Source: Patescibacteria group bacterium
Lineage (GTDB): Bacteria > Patescibacteriota > Patescibacteriia > JAGVFQ01
Reading direction: 5' to 3'
NCBI GenBank assembly: GCA_020057505.1
Contig: JAGVFQ010000023.1
Location: 1 to 32,706, forward strand
Length of the DNA stretch: 32,706 bases
Position 1 is the first letter of the stretch. Every line of letters begins with the position of its first letter. Made by a program: the position numbers and the translations under genes. The notes beneath the pieces are model-generated. The model was not told the DNA's origin. It searched no databases and saw only the letters and a program-made list of their open reading frames with translations. Shown piece after piece: positions 15,198 through 22,258 of the stretch.

Positions 15198-15443
15198 TTA
15201 TTTTTCCGCAAACATGTTGTAGAGCCAGCCAAAAACTATAGCCGCAATAAAGGCCACAATCGCCGCTTCGATCATGCCGGTAATCGTACCTACAATGGTG
15301 ATATCATAAAACATGTGCACCATCATCATTTGCGTGGCCGCCTCCACATAGATGCCCATGTTAGCTAAAATGCTTAGAACTAACATGCAGGCAGCGGCTA
15401 AAATTGCCGCGGCATAGCCCAAAGCCAAGATTTTTAATTTCAT
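15198..15443 (-). CDS. Small two-helix membrane protein, DUF5676-like
   Basis: From the ATG at 15443 this is an 81-residue protein, MKLKILALGYAAAILAAACML and on. One helix covers about 6-28 and a second about 51-76, ending GWLYNMFAEK. The MKLKILALG start and the C-terminal W-LYN tail match the DUF5676-type small membrane proteins, whose role is unknown. An in-frame codon 48 bases upstream would add MIKFFVRRILIINFKP, a less likely N-terminus. Between the helices is a Met/His-rich loop (QMMMVHMFYD) that could bind metal; that is speculation. Confidence 0.65.
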   Translation of the reverse strand: MKLKILALGYAAAILAAACMLVLSILANMGIYVEAATQMMMVHMFYDITIVGTITGMIEAAIVAFIAAIVFGWLYNMFAEK

Positions 15444-15527
15444 AGGCTTGAAATTAATAATTAATATTCTTCTAACGAAGAATTTAATCAAATTAAATCA
15501 CTCAATTGCTAAAACAATCCCAACTTT

Positions 15528-15671
15528 TTAGCTCTTTTTTGCTTTTAAACGTTTGAAGTATTCCACCTGTCTCAGCCGTTTCTTGGCTTCGGCCATGGTC
15601 TTGTAGCTGCCAAACGACCGGCCGGTATGTTCTGATAGCACCGTATATTTGCCCTTAATTTTCTTAATCAT
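15528..15671 (-). CDS. Conserved-looking 47-residue basic miniprotein
   Basis: A short frame encodes MIKKIKGKYTVLSEHTGRSF, then GSYKTMAEAKKRLRQVEYFK and a Lys-rich end. The pattern is a small beta hairpin (KYTVLSEHTGRSFGSY) followed by an amphipathic helix (MAEAKKRLRQVEYFK). It closely resembles small proteins of unknown function that I associate with phages and Patescibacteria, in which K/R-W/Y-x-V-x-S-x-x-(T/D)G-x-x-(L/F)G-x-Y-x-(T)-x-x-EA-x-x-R-L-x-x-VE-F/Y-F-K recurs. It may bind nucleic acid. It lies upstream of the DUF5676-like gene on the same strand. Confidence 0.65.
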   Translation of the reverse strand: MIKKIKGKYTVLSEHTGRSFGSYKTMAEAKKRLRQVEYFKRLKAKKS

Positions 15672-15756
15672 ATTAAAGAGTTAAAACGCTCTTGCATACC
15701 TCTATTTTATCATATTAAACATTTATTTCAAAACAATTTTCTAATGTCTATTTTTT

Positions 15757-15765
15757 TGCTATAAT
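15757..15765 (+). promoter_or_regulatory. Extended -10 promoter for the ROK kinase gene
   Basis: TGC followed by TATAAT (15760-15765). No good -35 is present (TTTTCT at 15737-15742 with a 17-base spacer is poor). The transcript would begin near 15772, about 50 bases before the chosen ATG. Confidence 0.6.
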
Positions 15766-15824
15766 AAAGACGTAAACATTCGTTATTGTCATTCTTCGAG
15801 AACCTTAGAATGATAATTAATTTT

Positions 15825-16745
15825 ATGCCCAAAACTTGCATTATTGCATTCGATATCGGCGCTACCAAAATTCACGCCGGACTTGTTAATGAAACCGGCA
15901 AGATATTAACGCGAATAAAAATCCCCACCGAAGCGAAAAAAGTTAAAGCCATTATTCTTAAAAATATTTTTAAAGCCATTAATACGCTCTTAATCGAAGC
16001 CGAAAAGCGCGAATTAAAACCCAGGGCGATCGGCCTTGGCATTGCCGGACAAGTAAATTATGCAAAAGGCATTTTCATGGGCGGACCTAATTTTTCTCCA
16101 AGTTTTAGGCGTATTAATTTGAAAAATATTATAAAGAAAAAATATCGTCTGAATATTTTTTTAGACAACGATGCCCGCCTTTTTACTCTTGGCGAAGCTT
16201 ATTTCGGTGCCGGCAGGAATTATAAAAATATTATCGGCCTTACTTTAGGCACGGGCATCGGCGGCGGATTGATTATTAATAAAAAGCTTTATCGCGGTTT
16301 AGATAACATAGCGGGCGAATTCGGCCATATGATTGTTAGCATGGACAACTGGTACGCCTGCAGCCAATTTAGCTATGGCGAGGCGCTCGCTTCCGGATCA
16401 GCTATGACTCGAATGTACCGAGAGTTAACAGGTAAAAATATTGATGCTTTAGAGCTTGAAATAAAAATAAAAGCTCATGAACAAACAGCCAAAAAAGTCT
16501 TGGCCGTCGCAACTCTGAATCTTTCCTATATCTTGGCTAATCTAGTAAATATTATAAACCCGGAAATAATCATTCTCGGCGGCGGACTGATTCGTTTTAC
16601 GGATTATTGGCAGCCAGCCATAAAGGCAAGCCGCGAGCTAAACCCCTTTGCCTTACCCTTGAAAACTAAAATAATTCGTGCTAAACTAGGCGACGACGCT
16701 AATCTGCTAGGAGCCTATCTTTTAGTAAAAAATTTAAGCGTTTAA
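15825..16745 (+). CDS. ROK family sugar kinase
   Basis: Read from the ATG at 15825 this is 306 residues. An ATP-binding phosphate loop (CIIAFDIGATKIHAGLV, 5-21) is followed by the catalytic Asp in FLDNDARLF (Asp115), a second phosphate loop LTLGTGIGGGLI (139-150) and the sugar-binding GEFGHMIV (Glu165, His168). These fit glucokinase-like or related hexose/N-acetylhexosamine kinases. The usual ROK zinc site (CxCGxxGCxE) is missing; in its place is WYACSQFSYGEALASG with a single Cys179. Earlier in-frame starts (TTG at 15786, ATG at 15810) would add unrelated residues. It precedes the penicillin-binding protein gene by 57 bases. Substrate not assignable. Confidence 0.85.
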   Translation: MPKTCIIAFDIGATKIHAGLVNETGKILTRIKIPTEAKKVKAIILKNIFKAINTLLIEAEKRELKPRAIGLGIAGQVNYAKGIFMGGPNFSPSFRRINLKNIIKKKYRLNIFLDNDARLFTLGEAYFGAGRNYKNIIGLTLGTGIGGGLIINKKLYRGLDNIAGEFGHMIVSMDNWYACSQFSYGEALASGSAMTRMYRELTGKNIDALELEIKIKAHEQTAKKVLAVATLNLSYILANLVNIINPEIIILGGGLIRFTDYWQPAIKASRELNPFALPLKTKIIRAKLGDDANLLGAYLLVKNLSV

Positions 16746-16757
16746 CTCCTGAGAACT

Positions 16758-16763
16758 TATAAT
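16758..16763 (+). promoter_or_regulatory. Possible -10 box before the PBP gene
   Basis: A TATAAT stands 39 bases before the PBP start codon, but no recognisable -35 or TG extension accompanies it. The gene may instead be read through from the ROK kinase gene. Confidence 0.3.
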
Positions 16764-16774
16764 CTTTATTAAAC

Positions 16775-16795
16775 ATCCCTAAAACCTAATAGCTA
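16775..16795. repeat. 7-bp tandem repeat in PBP leader
   Basis: ATCCCTA, AAACCTA, ATAGCTA in succession, just upstream of the PBP start. It is related to the heptamers at 13814-13834. Confidence 0.5.
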
Positions 16796-16802
16796 AAACA
16801 CC

Positions 16803-19721
16803 ATGTCGCAATATTCACATCTCCAATCGCCCAAACAATGGAGAAATAAAAATCAAGAAAGAAAACCCGCGAGGCTTTATTTAATGAAATTATTTGATAA
16901 AATTTTGCCTTCCAAGTCTCCGGAAAAAAGAAAATCGCATAGGATTAAAAAATTAATTTGGTCCGCTTTTATTATTCTCTTTGTTTCAGGACTTCTTGGC
17001 GGCGTGGCGCTTACCGGCGCCTTTATTTGGTTTGGCCGCAATCTGCCGGATCCGAACAAAATTATCGAAAGAGCAGTGCCTGAGAGCACAAAAATTTATG
17101 ATCGCTCGGGCGAAACTATTATTTATGAAATCCATGGCGATAAAAAAAGAACTCTCGTAAATCTTGAAGATATTACTAATTACGCCAAATGGGCGACCAT
17201 TACTTCCGAAGACAAAGATTTTTATAAACACAGCGGCTTTAATCTGAAAGGAATTCTTCGCGCGATTATTATGGATGTCCTGCAGGGCAGCAAATCCCAG
17301 GGCGGCTCGACCATCACCCAGCAATTGATCAAGAATTCAATTCTTAGCAATGAAAAAAGTTATATTAGAAAAATCAAAGAATTGATTCTCTCTTATCGCA
17401 TTGAGAAGAAATTTTCCAAGGACGAAATTTTAAAAATGTATTTCAATGAAATCCCTTATGGTTCGGTAATCTACGGCATTGAATCGGCCTCCGAGACTTT
17501 CTTTGGCAAAAGCGCTAAAAATCTGACACTCGCCGAATCAGCCACGCTCGCGGTCATTCCTCGCGCCACGACTTTCTATTCGCCTTATGGCACCCATACG
17601 GACGAACTTTTTGCCCGCGAAAAAACTCTCTTGGACCAGATGGCTGAAGCCGGCTATATCACAAAAGACGAAGCTGAAGCGGCTAAGCAAGAAAAAGTCT
17701 CTTTCCGGCTGCAGGATCAGAATATTATCGCCCCGCACTTTGTCATGTACGTGAAAGACTTGCTCGCCCAGGAATACGGCGACAAAGTAGTGGAAGAAGG
17801 CGGACTCAAAGTCTATACCACGCTTGATCTCTACAAACAAAAAATCGCCGAAGAGGCGATCGCTAATCGAGTCGAGGCGAATAAAAAATACAATGCCTAT
17901 AATACAGCGCTTATCTCACTCGATCCGAAAACCGGAGAAATTCTGGCCATGGTCGGATCCAAAGATTATTTTGGCGAATCCGAACCCGAGGGCTGCAATC
18001 CCGGCCTGAATTGCAAATTCGAACCGAATGTGAATGTCACGCTCCGGCCGCGCCAGCCCGGATCTTCTTTCAAGCCGATAGTCTACGCCACGGCTTTCAA
18101 AAAAGGCTACACGCCGGATACTATTCTCTATGATGTGGATACGGTTTTCAAAACCGACACTATGGATTACGAACCGCACAACTACAATGGCAAGGAATAC
18201 GGACCAATCACAATGCGTAACGCTCTCGCCGGCTCTCTTAATATTCCCGCGGTAAAAACTATTTATCTCGCCGGCGTTGATAAGGTATTGGATTTGGCCG
18301 ATGAATTGGGCTATACAACTTTAAAAGATCGCTCCCGCTTTGGCCTGTCGCTCGTATTGGGCGGCGGCGAAGTAAAACTTTTGGAGCATGCCGAGGCGTT
18401 TAGCTCTTTTGCTCGCGAAGGAGAACAACACGAAACCACGGCCATTTTGAAAGTATTGGACAAGAACGGCAAAATTTTGGAAGAGCACCACGATACTTCG
18501 AAAAAAATCTTTGACGCGGAAATCGCCCGGCAAATTAATAGCATTATATCGGATAACGCCGCGAGGTCATTTATCTTTGGCGAGAAAAATTATCTCACCT
18601 TGGGCGATCGCCCCGTCGCGGCAAAAACCGGCACCACGAATGACAATCATGACGCCTGGGCGATGGGCTTTACGCCATCAATCGTCGCTGGCGTCTGGGT
18701 AGGTAACAATGACAACACGGCGATGAAAGCCGGAGCCGACGGCTCAGTGGTCGCCGCGCCTATCTGGCATGAATACATGGATCGCGTTCTCGGCAAAACG
18801 CCCATCGAACAATTCAACGCGCCAAAACCCCTGCAAACGGACAAGCCGATTCTCACGGGCAAAATCGCGGACGAGGTGACGGTAAAAATCGATCGCGCCT
18901 CGGGCAAACTCGCTACCGATCTCACACCGCCGAGCTTTGTCGTTGAAAAATCTTATCGCCAATTGCATGATATTTTGTATTACGTAGAAAAGGACAATCC
19001 GCAAGGTCCCGCGCCCGAACATCCGGAAGACGATCCGCAATATGCCAACTGGGAAGTCGGCGTGCGAAAATGGGCGGAAAAACAAGGAACGCTCACGACC
19101 GAATTGCCGCCGACCGAATACGATGATGTGCACATTCTTGCCAACCAACCGACCATTAACATTATCTCACCCATGAACAACGCCACCGTGAGCGAACCCA
19201 ATATGGAAATCCGCGTTAATGCCGGCGCGCCGCGCGGCATGAGCCGAGTGGAATATTATATTGATGGACAATTAATTGGCTCATCGCGCTTAAGCCCATT
19301 TAATTTATCTTACTTTTTTAGCGGTTTTGACAATGGCTTCCATACTTTGAAAGCTATTGCCCTTGATGACATCGATAACTTCCAATCAACACAAATTGAT
19401 CTTAATCTACTTTTGAAGCAAACCGGCGTTTCCACTCAATGGCTGAATCCGCAAAATAACTCTTCGTTTTATATTTCCAATTTTCCCCTTCTCCTCTCAC
19501 TCTCTGTAATCAATCCGGAGAATATCGAGCGCTTGGATTTTTATTACGCGACTGGCAACGAGATTCACCTGATTAGCTCGGTATATAGCCCCAAAGAGAC
19601 CGCAATCAACCTGGGCTGGCCGAATGCGCCTCTAGCCGGCCAATACCGACTCTATGCCGAGATCATCGACAAGAGCGGCAATCTTCAAAAAAGCCGCGAA
19701 ATTATTTTGGCTATTTTATAA
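16803..19721 (+). CDS. Class A penicillin-binding protein (GT51 + transpeptidase)
   Basis: This 972-residue bifunctional peptidoglycan synthase has a cytoplasmic basic tail (1-50) and one membrane anchor (about 51-78). The GT51 domain has catalytic Glu136 in TSEDKDFYKHSGF and QGGSTITQQLIKN near 165. The transpeptidase has S421-SFK, SLN (478-480) and KTGTT (608-612), so both active sites are intact. The last 190 residues leave the enzyme core and contain an Ig/Big-like beta domain (PTINIISPMNNATVSEPNM onward) followed by a second similar one (STQWLNPQNNSSFYI onward). These probably face the wall or bind glycan. The layout fits PBP1A-type proteins of Patescibacteria. It lies downstream of the ROK kinase gene. 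Confidence 0.93.
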   Translation: MSQYSHLQSPKQWRNKNQERKPARLYLMKLFDKILPSKSPEKRKSHRIKKLIWSAFIILFVSGLLGGVALTGAFIWFGRNLPDPNKIIERAVPESTKIYDRSGETIIYEIHGDKKRTLVNLEDITNYAKWATITSEDKDFYKHSGFNLKGILRAIIMDVLQGSKSQGGSTITQQLIKNSILSNEKSYIRKIKELILSYRIEKKFSKDEILKMYFNEIPYGSVIYGIESASETFFGKSAKNLTLAESATLAVIPRATTFYSPYGTHTDELFAREKTLLDQMAEAGYITKDEAEAAKQEKVSFRLQDQNIIAPHFVMYVKDLLAQEYGDKVVEEGGLKVYTTLDLYKQKIAEEAIANRVEANKKYNAYNTALISLDPKTGEILAMVGSKDYFGESEPEGCNPGLNCKFEPNVNVTLRPRQPGSSFKPIVYATAFKKGYTPDTILYDVDTVFKTDTMDYEPHNYNGKEYGPITMRNALAGSLNIPAVKTIYLAGVDKVLDLADELGYTTLKDRSRFGLSLVLGGGEVKLLEHAEAFSSFAREGEQHETTAILKVLDKNGKILEEHHDTSKKIFDAEIARQINSIISDNAARSFIFGEKNYLTLGDRPVAAKTGTTNDNHDAWAMGFTPSIVAGVWVGNNDNTAMKAGADGSVVAAPIWHEYMDRVLGKTPIEQFNAPKPLQTDKPILTGKIADEVTVKIDRASGKLATDLTPPSFVVEKSYRQLHDILYYVEKDNPQGPAPEHPEDDPQYANWEVGVRKWAEKQGTLTTELPPTEYDDVHILANQPTINIISPMNNATVSEPNMEIRVNAGAPRGMSRVEYYIDGQLIGSSRLSPFNLSYFFSGFDNGFHTLKAIALDDIDNFQSTQIDLNLLLKQTGVSTQWLNPQNNSSFYISNFPLLLSLSVINPENIERLDFYYATGNEIHLISSVYSPKETAINLGWPNAPLAGQYRLYAEIIDKSGNLQKSREIILAIL

Positions 19722-19825
19722 TCAGTTGAATCGGAAGACTGAATTGTCTTCGCTAACGCATCGATTAAGCCGACAATGTAACAAAAAACACTAATTTTTG
19801 TATTAATATAAAGAAAAACATAGCT

Positions 19826-20335
19826 ATGGCAAAAGGAGATAAAGACGCACAATTTCTAAAAAATTACCAAAACTATAAAAATAAAATTTTAAACTATTTT
19901 TGGTATCGAGTTAATTTTGACCGCGACTTGGCCGAAGATCTGACTTCAGAGATATTTCTTAAGGCTTACGATAAATATAATCAATATGATCCCAGTCGAC
20001 CATTTCAAAGTTGGATTTTCGCAATCGCTCACAACCATTTGGTGAATTTCTATAGATCAAGCAATCGCACCATACCCTTAGACGAAGCGATAGAAATTAT
20101 AAAAGCTGATGATGTAAGCCTTGAAGATCAATTCGATATCAAAAGAATTATCAATGAAATCGCCAATCTGCCGGATTATCAAAAAGAAATTTTGACGCTA
20201 CGCTATATAAACGAACTTAGCCATGGTGAAATCGCGGAAATTATGGAAAGAGACGAAACCACTATCCGTGTCGCCATTCATCGAGCGTTAAAAATGATTA
20301 AAGATAAAATAACTCCGCCCGGCGGGACGGAATAA
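19826..20335 (+). CDS. ECF-type sigma-70 family RNA polymerase sigma factor
   Basis: This 169-residue protein has only regions 2 and 4. Region 2 spans about 12-75, with YRVNFDRDLAEDLTSEIFLKAY and the promoter-melting FQSWIFAIAHNHLVNFYR. Region 4 spans about 108-160, with LPDYQKEILTLRYINELSHGEIAEIM followed by the recognition helix DETTIRVAIHRALKMIK. It directs polymerase to a small regulon. The next gene starts 4 bases downstream and encodes a membrane protein, the classic sigma/anti-sigma arrangement. TGTAAC at 19777-19782, about 43 bases before the start, resembles an ECF -35 and might mean autoregulation; this is weak. Confidence 0.9.
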   Translation: MAKGDKDAQFLKNYQNYKNKILNYFWYRVNFDRDLAEDLTSEIFLKAYDKYNQYDPSRPFQSWIFAIAHNHLVNFYRSSNRTIPLDEAIEIIKADDVSLEDQFDIKRIINEIANLPDYQKEILTLRYINELSHGEIAEIMERDETTIRVAIHRALKMIKDKITPPGGTE

Positions 20336-20339
20336 AAAT

Positions 20340-21581
20340 ATGGAATTTGAAGATTTGGAAAAAAAATTAAATCGCTTGCCTCGCGCCAGCCAAAGCCGGC
20401 CAGCTGATTTGAAATTTCGCTTTAAATTATTCAGCTTAAAATTAAGACGGCAACTCGGATATTGGCGCTCGTTTTTCAATTTAAAATTTTTGCCTATGAA
20501 ATTGGTTATTGTCGCGATTGCTCTAATCTTCTTCTTTACTGGCACGGCCAGCTACGCTTATTTCTCGTCAAATGTCACTTACGGCAAAACTCTTTATTCG
20601 TTAAAGAAAACAATGGAGGAAATTAAGCTCTCACAAGCCAAAACTCCTCTGGATCAAGTTGTTGTTTACACCGATCTCGCCGGAAGGCGCCTAGTCGAAG
20701 CCAAAACATTAATGGCAAAACAAAATCAAATCTCACGCTCTTTTATTCCAGCGGCTCAGGCTGCGGATAGGGAAATTGCGAATTCCAACGATCCTCTTTC
20801 AATCACTATCAATGAAATGATTAATAACACGAATAAAGCAATTAAGGTGAGCGAAAAAATAACTGATACCGCCTCCGCCGAAAAGGCCTTAGCGATGATT
20901 GACCAGTCGGAGAACAATCAAAATGAAGGACTGAAAAGCATTGCGGAAGCTATCGGCCCCTCGGCCGAGGCCGCTCCGGTGGTTGCCCAAGCTCTTGATG
21001 AAACAACGGCCAATAACGTAAAAATAAAAAACAATTTAGATCAAGCTAAAATTAAAATCCAGAATAAAGAAAAAGTGATCAGCCTGCGAATCAAAACTCG
21101 CGGAGAAGAAGATAATGATAAAGAAAAAAAAATGGAAGAAGAGGAAAAATCCGGCAAAACTGAACAAATTAAAACAGATTTGAATAATAACCTCGGTGAA
21201 GTGAAAACTAAAATCGCGACTATCAAGGCCGAATTGAATCAAGCCGGCGTGCCTGCCCTGAAAACCGAAAAATTATTCGGCCGCCTTAATGAAAAATTAA
21301 GCCAAGCTAAAGCGGCTTTGGCGAATAATAATCTTCGCCAAGCAAACGGACTGATCCAATCTCTCAAGTCTCTGACTAACAACGCCAAACATTTTTTGAA
21401 ACAAAAAGAAAAAGATATTCTCGAAAAATCCGAAGCAAAAGTTGAAGACGAAAATAAAATTGGAGCAGAATCTGAACAAATAGAAAAATCATCGGACGAT
21501 GATTGGGAAAATCAAGAAAGATTAATTACACCGACGGACAGAGAACAAAGAGAAGGAAACTGGGAAATTAATTACCGATAA
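20340..21581 (+). CDS. Single-pass membrane protein with DUF5667-like region, putative anti-sigma
   Basis: This 413-residue protein has a basic cytoplasmic segment (1-52), one membrane helix (about 53-76), and a long extracytoplasmic part. The piece after the helix (about 80-190), TYGKTLYSLKKTMEEIKLSQ then DLAGRRLVEAKTLM, matches the DUF5667 pattern (Y-LK-xx-E-x-L then LA-RRL-EA). The remainder is very charged and helical, probably coiled coil (about 215-350), with an acidic tail. Position 4 bases after the sigma gene suggests a membrane-tethered regulator of it. The cytoplasmic part is short and lacks a recognisable zinc anti-sigma HxxxCxxC motif. Export of the large domain suggests envelope sensing. 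A terminator follows. Confidence 0.75.
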   Translation: MEFEDLEKKLNRLPRASQSRPADLKFRFKLFSLKLRRQLGYWRSFFNLKFLPMKLVIVAIALIFFFTGTASYAYFSSNVTYGKTLYSLKKTMEEIKLSQAKTPLDQVVVYTDLAGRRLVEAKTLMAKQNQISRSFIPAAQAADREIANSNDPLSITINEMINNTNKAIKVSEKITDTASAEKALAMIDQSENNQNEGLKSIAEAIGPSAEAAPVVAQALDETTANNVKIKNNLDQAKIKIQNKEKVISLRIKTRGEEDNDKEKKMEEEEKSGKTEQIKTDLNNNLGEVKTKIATIKAELNQAGVPALKTEKLFGRLNEKLSQAKAALANNNLRQANGLIQSLKSLTNNAKHFLKQKEKDILEKSEAKVEDENKIGAESEQIEKSSDDDWENQERLITPTDREQREGNWEINYR

Positions 21582-21621
21582 AATAAAAATGCTAATAAAA
21601 AATAGTGGAATTTTTTTCACC

Positions 21622-21660
21622 AAAAATCGCCCTACCGGGCGATTTTTAAATTCTTTTGAA
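21622..21660 (+). terminator. Bidirectional rho-independent terminator
   Basis: AAAAATCGCCC (21622-21632), loop TACC, GGGCGATTTTT (21637-21647): a perfect 11-bp stem whose own A and T arms supply the T-tract in either direction. It sits between the convergent DUF5667 and YgjP-like genes. Confidence 0.85.
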
Positions 21661-21667
21661 CAACGTC

Positions 21668-22234
21668 TCAATATAATAAGCTGTTGTCCTTCAACTCTTT
21701 CCGCCTCGCTCGATAATCCGGCAAAGCGGAAGCGACCAAACGCCAAAATTTCTTTGAATGATTAAATTCCCCGAGATGCGCTAGCTCATGCACTACCACA
21801 TAATCAACGACCTCTAGTGAGAGAAAAATCAACTTAAAATTAAAATTCAAATTCCCCTTTCGCGAACAGCTGCCCCAGCGTGATTTATTATTTTTGATGG
21901 CAATTTTCTTGAAAGAAAAATTTAAAATTTTATTATAATAATCAACTCTTTCTTGAATTAATTTCAAAACTTGAGTTTTTTGTTTCAAAAAATCTTCCCG
22001 GCTAATTTTCTGAACCGGCCTAACGCCGAGATTTTTGAAAAATTCAATCTTCTTTAAAATCCAATCGGCTTTCTCGCGAATAAATTTCTCGACAAAAAAC
22101 TCGCTCGCGCCTCGCGGCATGGTGGCGATGAGACTCCCATCGCGATAGATAGCCAACCGCAGATATCTCGCCAGCCGGCTTTTTCTAACGCTATATTTTA
22201 TTTCTTGATTTTTCAGTTTGATTTGTTTTTGCAT
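21668..22234 (-). CDS. YgjP-like zinc metallopeptidase (DUF45, M48-related)
   Basis: This 188-residue protein has the zinc motif VVVHELAHLGEFNHSKKFW: His149, Glu150 and His153, with His159 as probable third ligand. Upstream is NKSRWGSCSRKGNLNFNFKLI (about 116-136), the other hallmark of the YgjP/DUF45 family. The N-terminal half is beta-rich (IKYSVRKSRLARYLRLAIYRDGSLIATMP). Members are soluble putative metal-dependent hydrolases with no firmly known substrate. It follows recQ by 24 bases on the same strand, so co-transcription is likely, and YgjP genes often travel with DNA-repair genes or restriction systems. Confidence 0.9.
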   Translation of the reverse strand: MQKQIKLKNQEIKYSVRKSRLARYLRLAIYRDGSLIATMPRGASEFFVEKFIREKADWILKKIEFFKNLGVRPVQKISREDFLKQKTQVLKLIQERVDYYNKILNFSFKKIAIKNNKSRWGSCSRKGNLNFNFKLIFLSLEVVDYVVVHELAHLGEFNHSKKFWRLVASALPDYRARRKELKDNSLLY

Positions 22235-22258
22235 CGGCTTTAATTTTATATTTTGACT

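Noticed and set aside
19746-19783. Hairpin-like GAAGAC/GTCTTC before the sigma gene as a PBP terminator
   Set aside because: The six-base stem has no T-run after it, so it is too weak to call.
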